Source: Alphaproteobacteria bacterium (lineage in GTDB: Bacteria > Pseudomonadota > Alphaproteobacteria > CAAGCB01 > CAG-977). Taken from it: a stretch of DNA of 64,000 nucleotides. Location of the stretch: positions 62,001-126,000 of the forward strand of contig JAFZYY010000009.1 of the NCBI GenBank assembly GCA_017616015.1, written 5' to 3'. Made by a program: the position numbers and the translations under genes. Shown here piece by piece: positions 49,640 through 59,910 of the stretch (position 1 is the first letter of the stretch; each line of letters opens with the position of its first letter). The notes below the pieces were generated by a model. That model searched no databases, was not told the DNA's origin, and saw nothing but the letters and a program-made list of their open reading frames with translations.

Positions 49640-51472
49640 TTAAAAGGAAGCAAAACCGTTGTAGAACAGGCGGAAGTCCCCTTCGTTCAATCGGGTGAGC
49701 CATGCTTTCATCGACGGAAGAAAACCGCGGCTTAAAATGCTTTTCTTTAAGTAAACGGCCATATCCGAGTTCAGCAATCCGATCAGCATTTCAAATCTGG
49801 TCGGACGTATCGGAAATTCGACGATATTTAAAGGCAAAGGAAGCTGAGCCAATTCCGCGGCGACCTGAAAAGAATCGCTCAGTCCGCCGATTTTATCGAT
49901 TAGTCCGTCAGCTTTGGCCTGAGCGCCGGTAAAAACGCGCCCCCGAGCCACCGCGTTGATTTTTTTATCTGAAAATCCGCGTCTGGCGGCGACTTGGGCG
50001 GTAAAATCCTGATACACTCTGTCTAAGGCAGCGTTAAAAAACGAACTTTGTTCTGCCGTGAAATCCTGAGTCATGGAAAAAATACCGGCGTTTTTGCCCA
50101 TTTTTATCGAGCTGACAGTAATATCAAGCTTGTCCAGCAACTCTTTAAACACTAATTTTCCCCCGAAAACGCCGATGGAACCGGTCAGAGTCGCGGGATC
50201 TGCCAGAACTTTGTCACACCCCAGCGAAACAAAATAACCGCCGGAAGCCGCCGTCGCCCCCATACTGCAAACAATCGGTTTGCCCGATGTGCTTTTAATA
50301 TATTCGATTTCGCGGCGTATGGCGTCGGACGATGTATAGCCGCCTCCGGGAGAATCCAACCGGATTACGATGGCTTTCACGTTTTTATCGTCCGCCGCCT
50401 CCCGAAGCATACTGCTGAAAGAAGACGCCCCTAAAATCGATCTGTAGGCGTCGCCACCGAAAACGGATTCGCCGAATTGAATGATGCCGACAGCCGGAAT
50501 ATAAGCGATTATGGGCGATTTTTCTTTGATGACCGGTTCCGTTTCCGCGGCGTAATCAAAGAAATCAACCATTTTTCCTTTATTTCCGGATTGCTTTTTT
50601 AGCTCGTTTTCCAAAAAGTCCGCATATTCGATTTTATCAACCAGTTTGAGCTTTAAAGCCTGATCCGCGAAATACGGACCGTTCTTTAAAATTTCTTTCA
50701 TCTTTTCCGGAGCGATGTTCCTGTCGGCTCCTATATCCGCGGAAATAACGTCCAGAAAGCTTTCCAATATCTGCGTCAGATTTTCCCGTTCGGGAGCCGA
50801 CATCTCTTCGGCATTAATGGAATCCGCGCCGGATTTATATTCATAGCGGGCTTCAAAGGAAGGTTTTATTCCCAATTTCAGCAGGGCTTTTTTGAAATAA
50901 GGGGTTTCTATCGCGATGCCGGACAGGCCGAGCTCTCCGCTCGGCTGGAGATATATTTCCTCAAAAGCGGCCGCCAGATAATACAGAGCCATGCCGCTGC
51001 CCAATTCTCCGAACGTTGGCGCGTAAAAGATTGTTTTCTTGCCGGCTTTCCTGAGCGCGTGAACGGCCGAACGGATTTCCTGAACCTGTGTCAGCGGAAG
51101 ACCTGTGCGCGTCATGTAAACAATCAAAGTCGATATATTGGGATCGTCCGCCGCGCGGTGCAATCCCATGACGACGTCCGCGACCGTAGGCATGTCGCCG
51201 AAAGTCAAAGAACCGACCAAGTCATTCGGACGGGCTTCGTACAGCTCTCTGTCAATGTTCAGCCGCAGGATAGTTCCTTCTTCAAAGACAACGGGAGTGT
51301 TTCTTCTGATCTGAGAACAGATTTTAAGCGTAAGAACAAAGGAAAATAAAACGCCGATCGTGCAGAAGAAAAACATCACGAAGTGCGAAAAACGTTTGAA
51401 AAAAGTCTTTTTTGCAGACGATGGCTGCCAGACAGAGGCCGGTTCGACAGGCGTTTCCGGAAATAAAGACAT
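49640..51472 (-). CDS. sppA: Signal peptide peptidase SppA, long (67 kDa) form
   Basis: A 610-residue inner-membrane serine peptidase that digests cleaved signal peptides. One transmembrane helix (about 28-52) is followed by two S49 domains. The Ser-Lys dyad is K213 (YEYKSGADS) and S410 (GATAASGGYFVS), spaced as in E. coli (209 and 409). AGGAG serves the ATG at 51472. It follows aroC by 16 bases. Confidence 0.94.
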   Translation of the reverse strand: MSLFPETPVEPASVWQPSSAKKTFFKRFSHFVMFFFCTIGVLFSFVLTLKICSQIRRNTPVVFEEGTILRLNIDRELYEARPNDLVGSLTFGDMPTVADVVMGLHRAADDPNISTLIVYMTRTGLPLTQVQEIRSAVHALRKAGKKTIFYAPTFGELGSGMALYYLAAAFEEIYLQPSGELGLSGIAIETPYFKKALLKLGIKPSFEARYEYKSGADSINAEEMSAPERENLTQILESFLDVISADIGADRNIAPEKMKEILKNGPYFADQALKLKLVDKIEYADFLENELKKQSGNKGKMVDFFDYAAETEPVIKEKSPIIAYIPAVGIIQFGESVFGGDAYRSILGASSFSSMLREAADDKNVKAIVIRLDSPGGGYTSSDAIRREIEYIKSTSGKPIVCSMGATAASGGYFVSLGCDKVLADPATLTGSIGVFGGKLVFKELLDKLDITVSSIKMGKNAGIFSMTQDFTAEQSSFFNAALDRVYQDFTAQVAARRGFSDKKINAVARGRVFTGAQAKADGLIDKIGGLSDSFQVAAELAQLPLPLNIVEFPIRPTRFEMLIGLLNSDMAVYLKKSILSRGFLPSMKAWLTRLNEGDFRLFYNGFASF

Positions 51473-51488
51473 GGAATTCTCCTAACAG

Positions 51489-52574
51489 TTAAGCGTATTG
51501 GGCGCGTAACCGTAGCAAATGGTCTGCCAAAACGCAAGCGGTCATCGCTTCGGCGACGGGAACGGCGCGTATGCCGACGCACGGGTCGTGCCGTCCGACA
51601 GTGCAAACAGTCGTGTTTTCTTTTTCTGCGGTTACGGTTTGCAATTCGGAAGCGACGGACGGAGTCGGCTTGACGGCTATACGGGCAATGATCGGCTGTC
51701 CCGTGGACAATCCGCCCAATATACCGCCGGCATGGTTGCTTTTGAATCCGATGCCATTCGGCGCCGTCGGATCGGCAAAAAACTCGTCCGCGTTTTGAGT
51801 GCCGGTCAGTCCGGTGACGTCAAAGCCGTCTCCGATTTCAACGCCTTTGACGGCATTGATGCTCATGAGAGCTTTAGCTAAATCGGCGTCCAGTCTGTCA
51901 TAAACGGGCTCGCCCAATCCGGCGGGGAAACCGCAAGCGCGAATTTCAATAACCGCGCCGACAGAGTCTTTGTTCTCCCGTGCGTTTCGGATAACTTTTT
52001 CAAAACGTGGCACGGCAAGAGGATCGGGACAGAATAAAGGATTCTTGTTGATTTCGGCGTTGTCCCATGTTTCGATTTTTTCTTTTCCGACCTGTATAAG
52101 GCCGGCCGTAATATCAAAAGGCGTTTTAATAAAGCGGTTTAGAACTTTTTGCGCCAGAACGCCTGCGGCAACGCGCATCGCCGTTTCCCGGGCGGAAGCT
52201 CTGCCGCCGCCGCGGTAGTCCCGGTTGCCGTATTTCAGAAAGTAAGGCAGATCGGCGTGTCCCGGACGGAATTTATCGGCGATTTGCGCGTAATCCGCGG
52301 AATGATGATCTTCATTTAGGATCAGCAGTCCGATAGGCGTTCCTGTTGTCCGACCGTTAAAAACGCCAGACAGGATCTGAACCTTATCCGATTCTTTTCT
52401 CTGCGTTGTAAAATCGGATTGTCCCGGCCGTCTGCGATCCAGAGCCGTCTGAATTTCGGAAACGTCTAACGGGATTTGAGCCGGAACGCCTTCAACGATG
52501 CAACCGATCGCCGGTCCGTGACTTTCGCCGAAAGTGGTTACTCTGAAAATTTCTCCGAAGCCGTTTCCCGTCAT
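51489..52574 (-). CDS. aroC: Chorismate synthase
   Basis: A 361-residue flavin-dependent enzyme giving chorismate, the last shared step of aromatic biosynthesis. Signatures: [67 protein letters not shown], and near the end [18 protein letters not shown]. It starts 4 bases after fabI. With aroA at 27-28.5 kb, the window holds two of the seven shikimate steps. Confidence 0.97.
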   Translation of the reverse strand: MTGNGFGEIFRVTTFGESHGPAIGCIVEGVPAQIPLDVSEIQTALDRRRPGQSDFTTQRKESDKVQILSGVFNGRTTGTPIGLLILNEDHHSADYAQIADKFRPGHADLPYFLKYGNRDYRGGGRASARETAMRVAAGVLAQKVLNRFIKTPFDITAGLIQVGKEKIETWDNAEINKNPLFCPDPLAVPRFEKVIRNARENKDSVGAVIEIRACGFPAGLGEPVYDRLDADLAKALMSINAVKGVEIGDGFDVTGLTGTQNADEFFADPTAPNGIGFKSNHAGGILGGLSTGQPIIARIAVKPTPSVASELQTVTAEKENTTVCTVGRHDPCVGIRAVPVAEAMTACVLADHLLRLRAQYA

Positions 52575-52578
52575 TTTT

Positions 52579-53418
52579 TTACTCTGCGTTCTTTTTAGGC
52601 AGGGAAGCTAACAGTTCCGCCGCTTCATGAGCATAATCCGGATTAATCATACCGACAGTATTGTATCCGGAATCGACGTGCAGGACTTCTCCCGTTACGC
52701 CGCTGGCCAAATCGCTGAGCAGATAGACGGTGCTTTTGCCGACTTCGTCCTGCGTGATATTGCGGTGCAGGGGAGCGCAACATTCGTTCCAGTTCAGAAT
52801 GATGCGGAAATCGCCGACGCCGGAAGCGGCTAAAGTTTTAATCGGGCCGGCGGAAACGGCGTTGACGCGAATGCCTTGCGTGCCCAAGTCTCTCGCCAGA
52901 TAACGGACAGAAGCTTCCAAAGCGGCTTTAGCGACGCCCATGACGTTATAGTTCGGCAAAACTTTTTCCGCGCCGTAATACGTCATCGTGACGAAACTGC
53001 TGCCCGGATTGGCGATCTCTGCCGCGCGGCGGCAGATGTCCGTAAAGGAATAGCAGGAAATATGCATTGTGTTCAGGAAGTTTGACAGCGTTGTGTCGCA
53101 ATAACGCCCTTTGAGTTCGTTTTTATCGGAAAAAGCGATGGCATGAACGATAAAATCCAGGCCGCCCCATTCCTTTTTCAAGGTGTCGAATAAAGCGTCC
53201 AACGTTTCTTCCTTTGTAACATCGCAGGGCAGAACAAGATCTTCGCCTAAAGAAGCGGCTAAAGGACGGACACGCTTTTCCAGCGTTTCCCCCTGATAGG
53301 TGAAAGCCATTTTTGCTCCGTGATTATGCAATTCGGAAGCTATCCCCCAAGCGATAGATTTGTCGTTAGCTAATCCTAAAATCAGCCCTTTTTTTCCTTT
53401 CATTAAATCTGTCGTCAT
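52579..53418 (-). CDS. fabI: Enoyl-[acyl-carrier-protein] reductase (NADH), FabI
   Basis: A 279-residue short-chain dehydrogenase of fatty-acid elongation. The NADH site [13 protein letters not shown] is near residues 15-27; the catalytic residues are Y147 or Y157 and K164 ([12 protein letters not shown], the Y-x6-K motif). It is the triclosan-target type. The ATG at 53418 follows GAGAGG; an in-frame upstream codon at 53463 would add 15 unlikely residues. It leads a fabI-aroC-sppA run. Confidence 0.95.
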   Translation of the reverse strand: MTTDLMKGKKGLILGLANDKSIAWGIASELHNHGAKMAFTYQGETLEKRVRPLAASLGEDLVLPCDVTKEETLDALFDTLKKEWGGLDFIVHAIAFSDKNELKGRYCDTTLSNFLNTMHISCYSFTDICRRAAEIANPGSSFVTMTYYGAEKVLPNYNVMGVAKAALEASVRYLARDLGTQGIRVNAVSAGPIKTLAASGVGDFRIILNWNECCAPLHRNITQDEVGKSTVYLLSDLASGVTGEVLHVDSGYNTVGMINPDYAHEAAELLASLPKKNAE

Positions 53419-53535
53419 AAAAAACCTCTCCGAACATTCTGATTTTGTTATGAGAGATAACATAAAAAAATAAGAATTTCAAAGCTTTTTTAGGATTCAA
53501 TCATTCGATTGAACAAAAGTTTTAAGACAAAAGAT

Positions 53536-54513
53536 TTAATTTAATCCGACTTTCGCTCTGGGATCGGAAGCGGCCGGTGTCCATTCCCGCATGAATTGCG
53601 TTAGCTCGTTGTCCGGTTTTTCGGGCAGGACGATATATAGTTTGACCAACAAGTCTCCGATCTTTCCGTTGCTTTTAATTCCTTTGCCGCGCAGACGCAG
53701 AATCGAACCGGAATTGGAATTAGGCGGTACGGTTAAAGCGACCTTTCCTTCTAAAGTGGGAATGGTGACTTTGCCGCCCAGAACGGCTTCTTTGAGCGAA
53801 ACGGGAACGTCAAGCAAAATATCATTGCCGGATCGCGTGAAATACGGGTGCGACTGAACCAGAATTTGAATTAAAGCGTCTCCGTTGGGACCGCCGGCTA
53901 TGCCTGGAGCGCCTTGTCCTTTCAGGCGCAGTACCGTTTTGTCCGTTGTGCCGGCGGGAATTTTAACGTTTAAAACTTTTCCGTTGGGCAGGGATATTTC
54001 TTTTTCTTTGCCCAGAGCCGCGTCTAAAAACGAAACGGTTAAATCGTATTTGACGTTTTCGCCCTGCGCTTTGCGGGAAGAACGGCGTTTCATGCCGGAA
54101 AAGAAGTCGTCTCCGTCTTCCGCGGCGTTTGAGAACATTTCGCTGAAGAAATCGAAACCGGAGCGTTTTTTGCCGCCTTTGGGCTGTCCGGCGGATCCGA
54201 AATCGAAATTAAAGCCGCTGAAACCGCCGCCCGCATTGTTAAACGGGTTTCCTGCGCCTGCGTAAGCGCCGTATCCGAAGCCGGGACGTTCTTTTCCGTC
54301 TTCGCCGATTTCTCCGTTATCAAAGCGTTTGCGTTTTTCCGGATCGGAAAGAATATCGTAAGCGCTTGAAATTTCTTTGAATTTATCTTCGGCTTTCGGA
54401 TCGTTCGGGTTCAGGTCGGGGTGCATTTTGCGCGCCAGTTTACGGTAAGCCTGTTTGATTTCGTCCTGTGAAGCCGTTTTTGAAACGCCTAAAAGAGTAT
54501 ATGGATTAGCCAT
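53536..54513 (-). CDS. cbpA: DnaJ-class co-chaperone without zinc domain (CbpA/DjlA-type)
   Basis: A 325-residue type II J-protein. The J domain spans about 3-68 with HPD at 31-33 (ARKMHPDLNP). A Gly/Phe-rich linker (about 80-115, GFGYGAYAGAG) and the two peptide-binding C-terminal domains follow (LPNGKVLNVKIPAG, then LPEKPDNELTQF). There is no CxxCxGxG cluster, so it is not DnaJ proper. It stimulates the DnaK ATPase. Confidence 0.9.
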   Translation of the reverse strand: MANPYTLLGVSKTASQDEIKQAYRKLARKMHPDLNPNDPKAEDKFKEISSAYDILSDPEKRKRFDNGEIGEDGKERPGFGYGAYAGAGNPFNNAGGGFSGFNFDFGSAGQPKGGKKRSGFDFFSEMFSNAAEDGDDFFSGMKRRSSRKAQGENVKYDLTVSFLDAALGKEKEISLPNGKVLNVKIPAGTTDKTVLRLKGQGAPGIAGGPNGDALIQILVQSHPYFTRSGNDILLDVPVSLKEAVLGGKVTIPTLEGKVALTVPPNSNSGSILRLRGKGIKSNGKIGDLLVKLYIVLPEKPDNELTQFMREWTPAASDPRAKVGLN

Positions 54514-54683
54514 TTTATTCCGCCGTTCATGTTACTTTATCCGTCTATAAAATAAAGTGCCTGACACTCAGAGGCAAGCTATTAAAAAGACTTTTTTTAT
54601 TTTTTTTATTGTTTCCATAAAAGAGCGATGTTTGTTATAGTGAAGCGCTTTAATAATTTTTTAATTTTTAAGGACGTTTTGCC

Positions 54684-55598
54684 GTGTCTGAAGAAACATC
54701 TTCGGCCATTTTAATGAAAACCGCCGCCGTCGCTTCAAGCGTTGCGGCCTTTGTTCTGATCGCGGTCAAGCTTTTTGCTTCGGCGATGACGGATTCTGTC
54801 GCGATGCTGTCCAGCCTGATAGATTCGTCTTTGGACGCGGGCGCTTCGCTGATAAGCCTGTGGGCGGTCAGGACTTCCCTTGTCCCGGCGGACAGCGATC
54901 ACAGGTTCGGGCACGGCAAAGTCGAAGCTCTGGCGGCTCTGGGGCAGGCGGCTTTTATTTCGGGATCCGCCGTTTTGTTGATTTTTCAAAGCATTCAGTG
55001 CCTGCTTCGTCCGCGTCGGATAGATCATGTTGATATCGGGATCGGTGTGATGCTTTTTTCCGTTGTCGTGACTTTGCTTTTAATCGCTTTTCAGCGCTAT
55101 GTGATAAAGAAAACGGGCTCTGTCGCCATTACGGCCGATCGCGCTCACTACGCCGGCGATATACTGATGAATTTGAGCGTGATGGCGTCTTTGGGGCTGG
55201 GCGTTTATTTCGATTCCGCGTATATCGATCCCGCGTTTGCTTTGTGTATCGCGGCGTATTTAATCATCAGCGCTTTCCGTGTCGTAAAAAAAGCGATGGG
55301 ACAATTAATCGACGCAGAATTGCCCGCCGATGAAAAACGCAAAATAGCGGATATCGTTTTAAATGCTCCCGAAGTGTCCGGTATGCATGATTTGAGGACG
55401 CGTTCGGCGGGAATTAAATGGTTTATCCAGATGAATCTGGAGCTTGATCCTAATTTTACGCTGGCAAAAGCGCACGCGGTGGCCGATAATGTCGAAAAGC
55501 TTTTGATGAAGGCTTTCCCGAATGCGGAAATCATCATTCATCAGGACCCCGCCGGATTAAATGAACATCACCCTCAGTGGTGCTATGAACAACCTTGA
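54684..55598 (+). CDS. Cation diffusion facilitator metal transporter (FieF-like)
   Basis: A 304-residue efflux protein with six transmembrane helices. Metal-binding motifs include SSLIDSSLDAGASL in helix 2, HRFGHGKVEALAALG between helices 2 and 3, and DRAHYAGDILMNLSV in helix 5. A cytoplasmic dimerisation domain ends the protein. Zinc or iron export is likely, but selectivity cannot be read. The start is GTG with AAGGA upstream. Confidence 0.9.
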   Translation: MSEETSSAILMKTAAVASSVAAFVLIAVKLFASAMTDSVAMLSSLIDSSLDAGASLISLWAVRTSLVPADSDHRFGHGKVEALAALGQAAFISGSAVLLIFQSIQCLLRPRRIDHVDIGIGVMLFSVVVTLLLIAFQRYVIKKTGSVAITADRAHYAGDILMNLSVMASLGLGVYFDSAYIDPAFALCIAAYLIISAFRVVKKAMGQLIDAELPADEKRKIADIVLNAPEVSGMHDLRTRSAGIKWFIQMNLELDPNFTLAKAHAVADNVEKLLMKAFPNAEIIIHQDPAGLNEHHPQWCYEQP

Positions 55599-55625
55599 CC
55601 ATGAAACTCATTTAAGGAGAATGAA

Positions 55626-56717
55626 ATGAGAATTGAAGAAGATATGAAGCTGGATTTTAAAGACGTTCTGTTTCGTCCGAAGCGCAGTACGCTGCGTTCG
55701 CGCTCGGAAGTCGACCTGAACAGGACTTTCACGTTCAGAAACTCCAGAAAAACATGGACGGGCGTGCCGATCATGGCGGCTAATATGGATACGGTGGGGC
55801 GCTTTGAAGTCTTTAACGTTCTGAAACAACACAAGATGTTTACTTGCATTCAAAAACACTACACAAAAGAAGAATGGGCCGAATTTAATAAAAATTGCCC
55901 CGCCGAAGATTATAATTATCTGGCGATCACGTCGGGGACTTCGGACAAGGAATATGAACGTTTGCAAAGGATTTGCAAAGAGAATCCCGCAATCAAATTT
56001 ATCTGTATCGATGTGGCGAACGGATATTCCCAGCACTTTGTCGAATATGTCCGTAAAGTCCGCGCCACTTTTCCGGAAATGACAATTATCGCCGGCAATG
56101 TCGTTACCGGCGAAATGACCGAAGAATTGATTCTGTCCGGTGCGGACATCGTTAAAGTCGGTATCGGTCCCGGTTCCGTCTGCACGACGCGCATTCAAAC
56201 AGGCGTCGGTTATCCTCAGCTGTCGGCGATTATCGAATGTGCCGACGCGGCGCACGGACTGGGCGGCTTAATCATCGGCGACGGCGGCTGCACGTGCCCG
56301 GGCGATGTGTCCAAAGCTTTCGGCGCGGGCGCCGATTTCGTGATGCTGGGCGGTATGTTCGCCGGACACGACGAATCGGGCGGCGATTTGGTCATTGATG
56401 AGGCTACGGGCAAAAAATATCGTCGCTTCTATGGCATGAGCTCGGATACGGCGATGGAAAAATACGCCGGCGGTGTCGCGGATTATCGCGCCAGCGAAGG
56501 GCGAACCGTTTTAGTCGAATACAAAGGCGCTTTGGAAAACACGGTTAAAGAAATTCTGGGCGGCGTGCGTTCGACGTGCACGTATGTCGGCGCCGTGACT
56601 TTGAAAGAACTAAGCAAACGCACGACGTTTGTTCGCGTGACGCAGCAGTTTAACTCTTCTTTGGCCAGCCAGCCGCAGAATGTGCGCAATATCAATCCGT
56701 CTCATAAACCGGAATAA
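55626..56717 (+). CDS. guaC: GMP reductase
   Basis: A 363-residue enzyme converting GMP to IMP in purine salvage. It opens [21 protein letters not shown], close to E. coli GuaC. The catalytic cysteine is C186 in [39 protein letters not shown] holds the phosphate-binding loop. It lacks the CBS domains of IMP dehydrogenase. AAGGAG serves the ATG. It is followed after 18 bases by a kinase gene, so an operon is likely. Confidence 0.95.
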   Translation: MRIEEDMKLDFKDVLFRPKRSTLRSRSEVDLNRTFTFRNSRKTWTGVPIMAANMDTVGRFEVFNVLKQHKMFTCIQKHYTKEEWAEFNKNCPAEDYNYLAITSGTSDKEYERLQRICKENPAIKFICIDVANGYSQHFVEYVRKVRATFPEMTIIAGNVVTGEMTEELILSGADIVKVGIGPGSVCTTRIQTGVGYPQLSAIIECADAAHGLGGLIIGDGGCTCPGDVSKAFGAGADFVMLGGMFAGHDESGGDLVIDEATGKKYRRFYGMSSDTAMEKYAGGVADYRASEGRTVLVEYKGALENTVKEILGGVRSTCTYVGAVTLKELSKRTTFVRVTQQFNSSLASQPQNVRNINPSHKPE

Positions 56718-56735
56718 AACAGGAGTGCAAATCAA

Positions 56736-58301
56736 ATGCTGATTGATGATCAATCCGCCGTTATCGCCGCGCTGTCGGCTCCGGAAGCTTACGGTTTCAA
56801 AGCATCTCATAAGATTTTCGTAAAAGAAACCAATATTTCGCAGGTATTCCTGACAGGCGAAAAAACGTATAAGCTCAAACGCGGAGTCAAATACCCGTAT
56901 GTCGATTACTCTTCGCCGGAAAAGCGTTTGGCTGCCTGCCGCAGAGAGTTGGAAATCTGCGAGCGCTTCACGCCGGGATTTTGTATCGGAGTGGAAGAAG
57001 TCGTTGCGGATAAAAAAGGTCGGATTTTCCTGCGCTCGGTCTGTCCGGATAAAAACGCGGAAGTCATTGATTATCTGCTGGTAATGCATGAATTCGAAGA
57101 AAACATGCTGTTTGAAAATATGGTGGATAAAGGCGATTTGGATCGCTTTGAAATGATGGATACGGCGGAAAAAATCTTTGATTTGCATCAAAAGGCCGAA
57201 GTCATTATGTCGCGCAACCCGGTGGATATTATTCGCGGCCGTATTTATGAAAACAACGCGATGATTCGCTGCTTTGTTCCCGATTTGTTTGACGAAGAAG
57301 ACGTTGACGCTTTGGAAAAAGAGCAGTTGGAAGCTCTGGAAAGCAATCGGGAATTATTGCTGAAACGGCAGGCCGACGGCAAGATCCGCTGGTGCCACGG
57401 GGACTTAACGCTACGTAATCTGGCTATGTGGAACGGTCAGGTCATTCCGTTCAACCCGATCGAATTTTATGACGATCTGACGCAAATCGATACGATGTAT
57501 GACTTCGCGTTTTTGTTGGTTGAAATGGAAAGCAAAGGGCAGCGCCGTTTGGCCAGCATTTTGCTGAATCATTATCTGGCGCTGTCGGCCGACTGGGACG
57601 GCATACCCGTTTTACCGCTGTTCTTATCCTGTCGCGCGGCGGTCAACGCATACGTTTTTGCGCAAAGGTCTTCGGAAATAAAGGATAAGAGCGAATCCAT
57701 GCTGATGGCTAACCGGGCGTATGAACAGCTGGTTATCGCAAAGCGGTTTTTGGAAGGCAAAAAGTCAGTTCTGGTCGCTTGCGGCGGGTTATCCGGCAGC
57801 GGAAAGTCCCGTATTGCCCGCGAAGCGGCGCCGTTTATCGGAAATCCTCCGGGCGCTGTGATTGTGCGCGATGACGTATTGCGCAAAAATATGCTGAACA
57901 CGGGGCTGGAAGAAAAACTGAATACGGCGGACTATACCTCCGAAATGGAAGAAAAGGTGTTCCGGGAAGTCTGCGATAAATGCCGTTATATTTTATCTTC
58001 CGGTCAGTCCGTTGTAGCAGACGCTTTGTTTCATAAACCGGAACAGCGCCGTGCGATAGAAGATTTGGCTAAGGAAATGAATATCGAATTTAAAGGGCTG
58101 TGGGTTGACGCGCCTCTGGAAGTCCGGATTGAACGCGTTACGATGCGCAAACGCAATCCGTCAGACGTGAAAACGGCGGAAGAACTGAAGAAACAGCTGG
58201 ATATTGACGTCGGCGAAGTCACTTGGGATAAAATCGATACTTCCGGTGACAGAATGGCGACATTGACGCGCGTGCGGACTTTATTGTCTTATCAATCCTG
58301 A
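56736..58301 (+). CDS. Two-domain protein: APH-like kinase fold plus P-loop kinase
   Basis: A 521-residue protein. The N-terminal half resembles aminoglycoside phosphotransferase-type kinases: WCHGDLTLRNLAMWNG (HGDL at 221-224) and FNPIEFYDDL at the metal site, where an aspartate expected in related proteins is N240. The C-terminal half is an AAA/adenylylsulfate-kinase-like NTPase: P-loop CGGLSGSGKSRIARE (349-363) and RDDVLRKNML. Such fusions are widespread in Proteobacteria with unknown substrates. Position after guaC hints at nucleotide or sugar metabolism, but that is inference. Confidence 0.85.
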   Translation: MLIDDQSAVIAALSAPEAYGFKASHKIFVKETNISQVFLTGEKTYKLKRGVKYPYVDYSSPEKRLAACRRELEICERFTPGFCIGVEEVVADKKGRIFLRSVCPDKNAEVIDYLLVMHEFEENMLFENMVDKGDLDRFEMMDTAEKIFDLHQKAEVIMSRNPVDIIRGRIYENNAMIRCFVPDLFDEEDVDALEKEQLEALESNRELLLKRQADGKIRWCHGDLTLRNLAMWNGQVIPFNPIEFYDDLTQIDTMYDFAFLLVEMESKGQRRLASILLNHYLALSADWDGIPVLPLFLSCRAAVNAYVFAQRSSEIKDKSESMLMANRAYEQLVIAKRFLEGKKSVLVACGGLSGSGKSRIAREAAPFIGNPPGAVIVRDDVLRKNMLNTGLEEKLNTADYTSEMEEKVFREVCDKCRYILSSGQSVVADALFHKPEQRRAIEDLAKEMNIEFKGLWVDAPLEVRIERVTMRKRNPSDVKTAEELKKQLDIDVGEVTWDKIDTSGDRMATLTRVRTLLSYQS

Positions 58302-58306
58302 GGAAT

Positions 58307-58340
58307 AAAAAAAACAGCCTGTAAACAGGCTGTTTTTTTT
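58307..58340. terminator. Bidirectional terminator between the kinase and aquaporin genes
   Basis: AAAAAAAACAGCCTG pairs with CAGGCTGTTTTTTTT around TAAA. The T run overlaps the aquaporin stop codon. Confidence 0.9.
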
Positions 58341-59046
58341 AATTGTTTTCAGTGCCTTTTTCTTTGTGCGCAAATGCGCTCGTTATTTTCCGGCGAATTG
58401 CCTGATTATAAAAAAGTCCCGTGATGACAGCGGCTGTCAGGGCGGCTTCCCAAAACAGAGGCAGTTGCGCAATCGCTTCTTCTCCGCCTAATAAAGAGGT
58501 CGCCGTCGTGCGCGCCGGATTCATAGCTCCTCTTGTTACGGGATAGGACAGTAAAAAGGCGGCCGTAATCAGTAATCCGCAGGCAAGGGACTGTGTTTTC
58601 GCATTGTCGTAAGTCCCCAGAAAGACGCATAAAAACAGAATGTTTAAAAGCGTTTCCAGATAAAAAGCGGCTGAAAGCGTGTAACGCTCCACAATGTTGA
58701 CGCCGGGCAATCCCTGCGGCACAAACCCCATTTTTCCAGAATAAATATAATATACGGAAACGGCGGCGGCATAAGCGCCCGCAATCTGAATTAAGATAAA
58801 AACAAGCGTTTTTAAAAGAGTGCCGTATTTGCGTTTAGCCCGGAACCGCCCGGATAAAGCGGCGGCAATCGTGGCTGCCGGATTGAAATGTCCGCCGGAG
58901 AATGCAAAGCACAACGCCGCGTAAGCCAACCCGAACGCGACGGATATTCCTAAATAGCCGACAAACGGAGCGGCAAAAACGACCGTTCCCCACCCGAGAA
59001 AAACAAATCCGAAAGTTCCGACAAATTCATACAGATAAAGCTTCAC
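58339..59046 (-). CDS. Aquaporin / MIP-family channel
   Basis: A 235-residue channel with six transmembrane helices and two half-helices carrying NPA boxes: GGHFNPAATIA in the first half and RGAMNPARTTATS in the second. The arginine following the second NPA is the selectivity-filter residue. The size fits a water channel (AqpZ-like) rather than a glycerol facilitator, but the narrow pore residues were not modelled. Confidence 0.9.
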   Translation of the reverse strand: MKLYLYEFVGTFGFVFLGWGTVVFAAPFVGYLGISVAFGLAYAALCFAFSGGHFNPAATIAAALSGRFRAKRKYGTLLKTLVFILIQIAGAYAAAVSVYYIYSGKMGFVPQGLPGVNIVERYTLSAAFYLETLLNILFLCVFLGTYDNAKTQSLACGLLITAAFLLSYPVTRGAMNPARTTATSLLGGEEAIAQLPLFWEAALTAAVITGLFYNQAIRRKITSAFAHKEKGTENN

Positions 59047-59118
59047 AACTTTCTCCTGTAATAAAATATTTAAAAATAGAGCAATTTATATTAGGATATA
59101 CGGTCTCTTTACAAAGAA

Positions 59119-59910
59119 ATGGTTAAAAAGATGCTTCAAAGAGTATTTTTTCTGTTTTTGTTCCTGTCTGTATTGCAAGCGTGCGCTTCTTTACCCGAGC
59201 CGGAAGGATTTTCTTATCAGGAAATAAAGACGAACGAGTTTTCTCTGGCGTCGTGGGCGCGCATCAGTGAAAAGGGGCGTCCTTTGCGTATTTATATTGA
59301 AGGCGACGGATTCGCATGGATTAACGCTTATACGCCTTCGCAGGATCCGACACCTTCGGAGTTGATGGTTTTGGACTTGGCACAGCGGGATACTTCGGCG
59401 AATGTTGTCTATTTGGCCAGACCGTGCCAGTTTGTCAGTTCCCGGGAATGTCGGCCGTACTATTGGACAATCGGGCGTTTTGCCAAACAGGTTGTCGTTT
59501 CCGAAATAGAAGCGATCCGGGCCTTAATGGAGCAGTATAAGGCGCCTTCGGCCGAGCTGGTCGGCTATTCCGGCGGAGGGGCTGTCGCTTTGCTGGCGGC
59601 TTTGAAGATACCCGAAATTTCAAAGGTCTATACGGTTGCGGGTGTTTTGGATCATCAGGCTTGGACTTCTTATCATAAAGATTCTCCTTTGACGGATTCC
59701 TTAAATCCGGCGAATTATAAGAAGAAGTTGATGAAAATTCCGCAGACGCATTTTGCAGGCAATGCGGATAAAAACATTCCCGTTTCTTTGACGGAAAAGT
59801 TTGTTTATTCTCTGAAAAGCGACCGGGCGGAAATTATTGTCGTTCCCGATGCCTCACACAACAAAGGGTGGGTCGGTATTTGGAACAGGTTGATCGAGCC
59901 GTTGAAGTAA
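59119..59910 (+). CDS. Alpha/beta-hydrolase lipoprotein
   Basis: A 263-residue lipoprotein (lipobox L-Q-A-C, C22). Nucleophile elbow GYSGGGAV gives S151; an acid/histidine pair is plausible in AGNADKNIPV and DASHNKGW. The LARPCQFVSSRECRPYYWT segment with two cysteines is typical of an alphaproteobacterial family with this layout. An ATG at 59131 could be the start instead. The last 57 bases overlap the convergent tatD gene. Confidence 0.8.
   Translation: MVKKMLQRVFFLFLFLSVLQACASLPEPEGFSYQEIKTNEFSLASWARISEKGRPLRIYIEGDGFAWINAYTPSQDPTPSELMVLDLAQRDTSANVVYLARPCQFVSSRECRPYYWTIGRFAKQVVVSEIEAIRALMEQYKAPSAELVGYSGGGAVALLAALKIPEISKVYTVAGVLDHQAWTSYHKDSPLTDSLNPANYKKKLMKIPQTHFAGNADKNIPVSLTEKFVYSLKSDRAEIIVVPDASHNKGWVGIWNRLIEPLK

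Noticed and set aside
55608-56255. A 215-codon minus-strand open frame inside guaC
   Set aside because: It is antisense to a gene with full family motifs and has arginine/phenylalanine-rich shadow composition.
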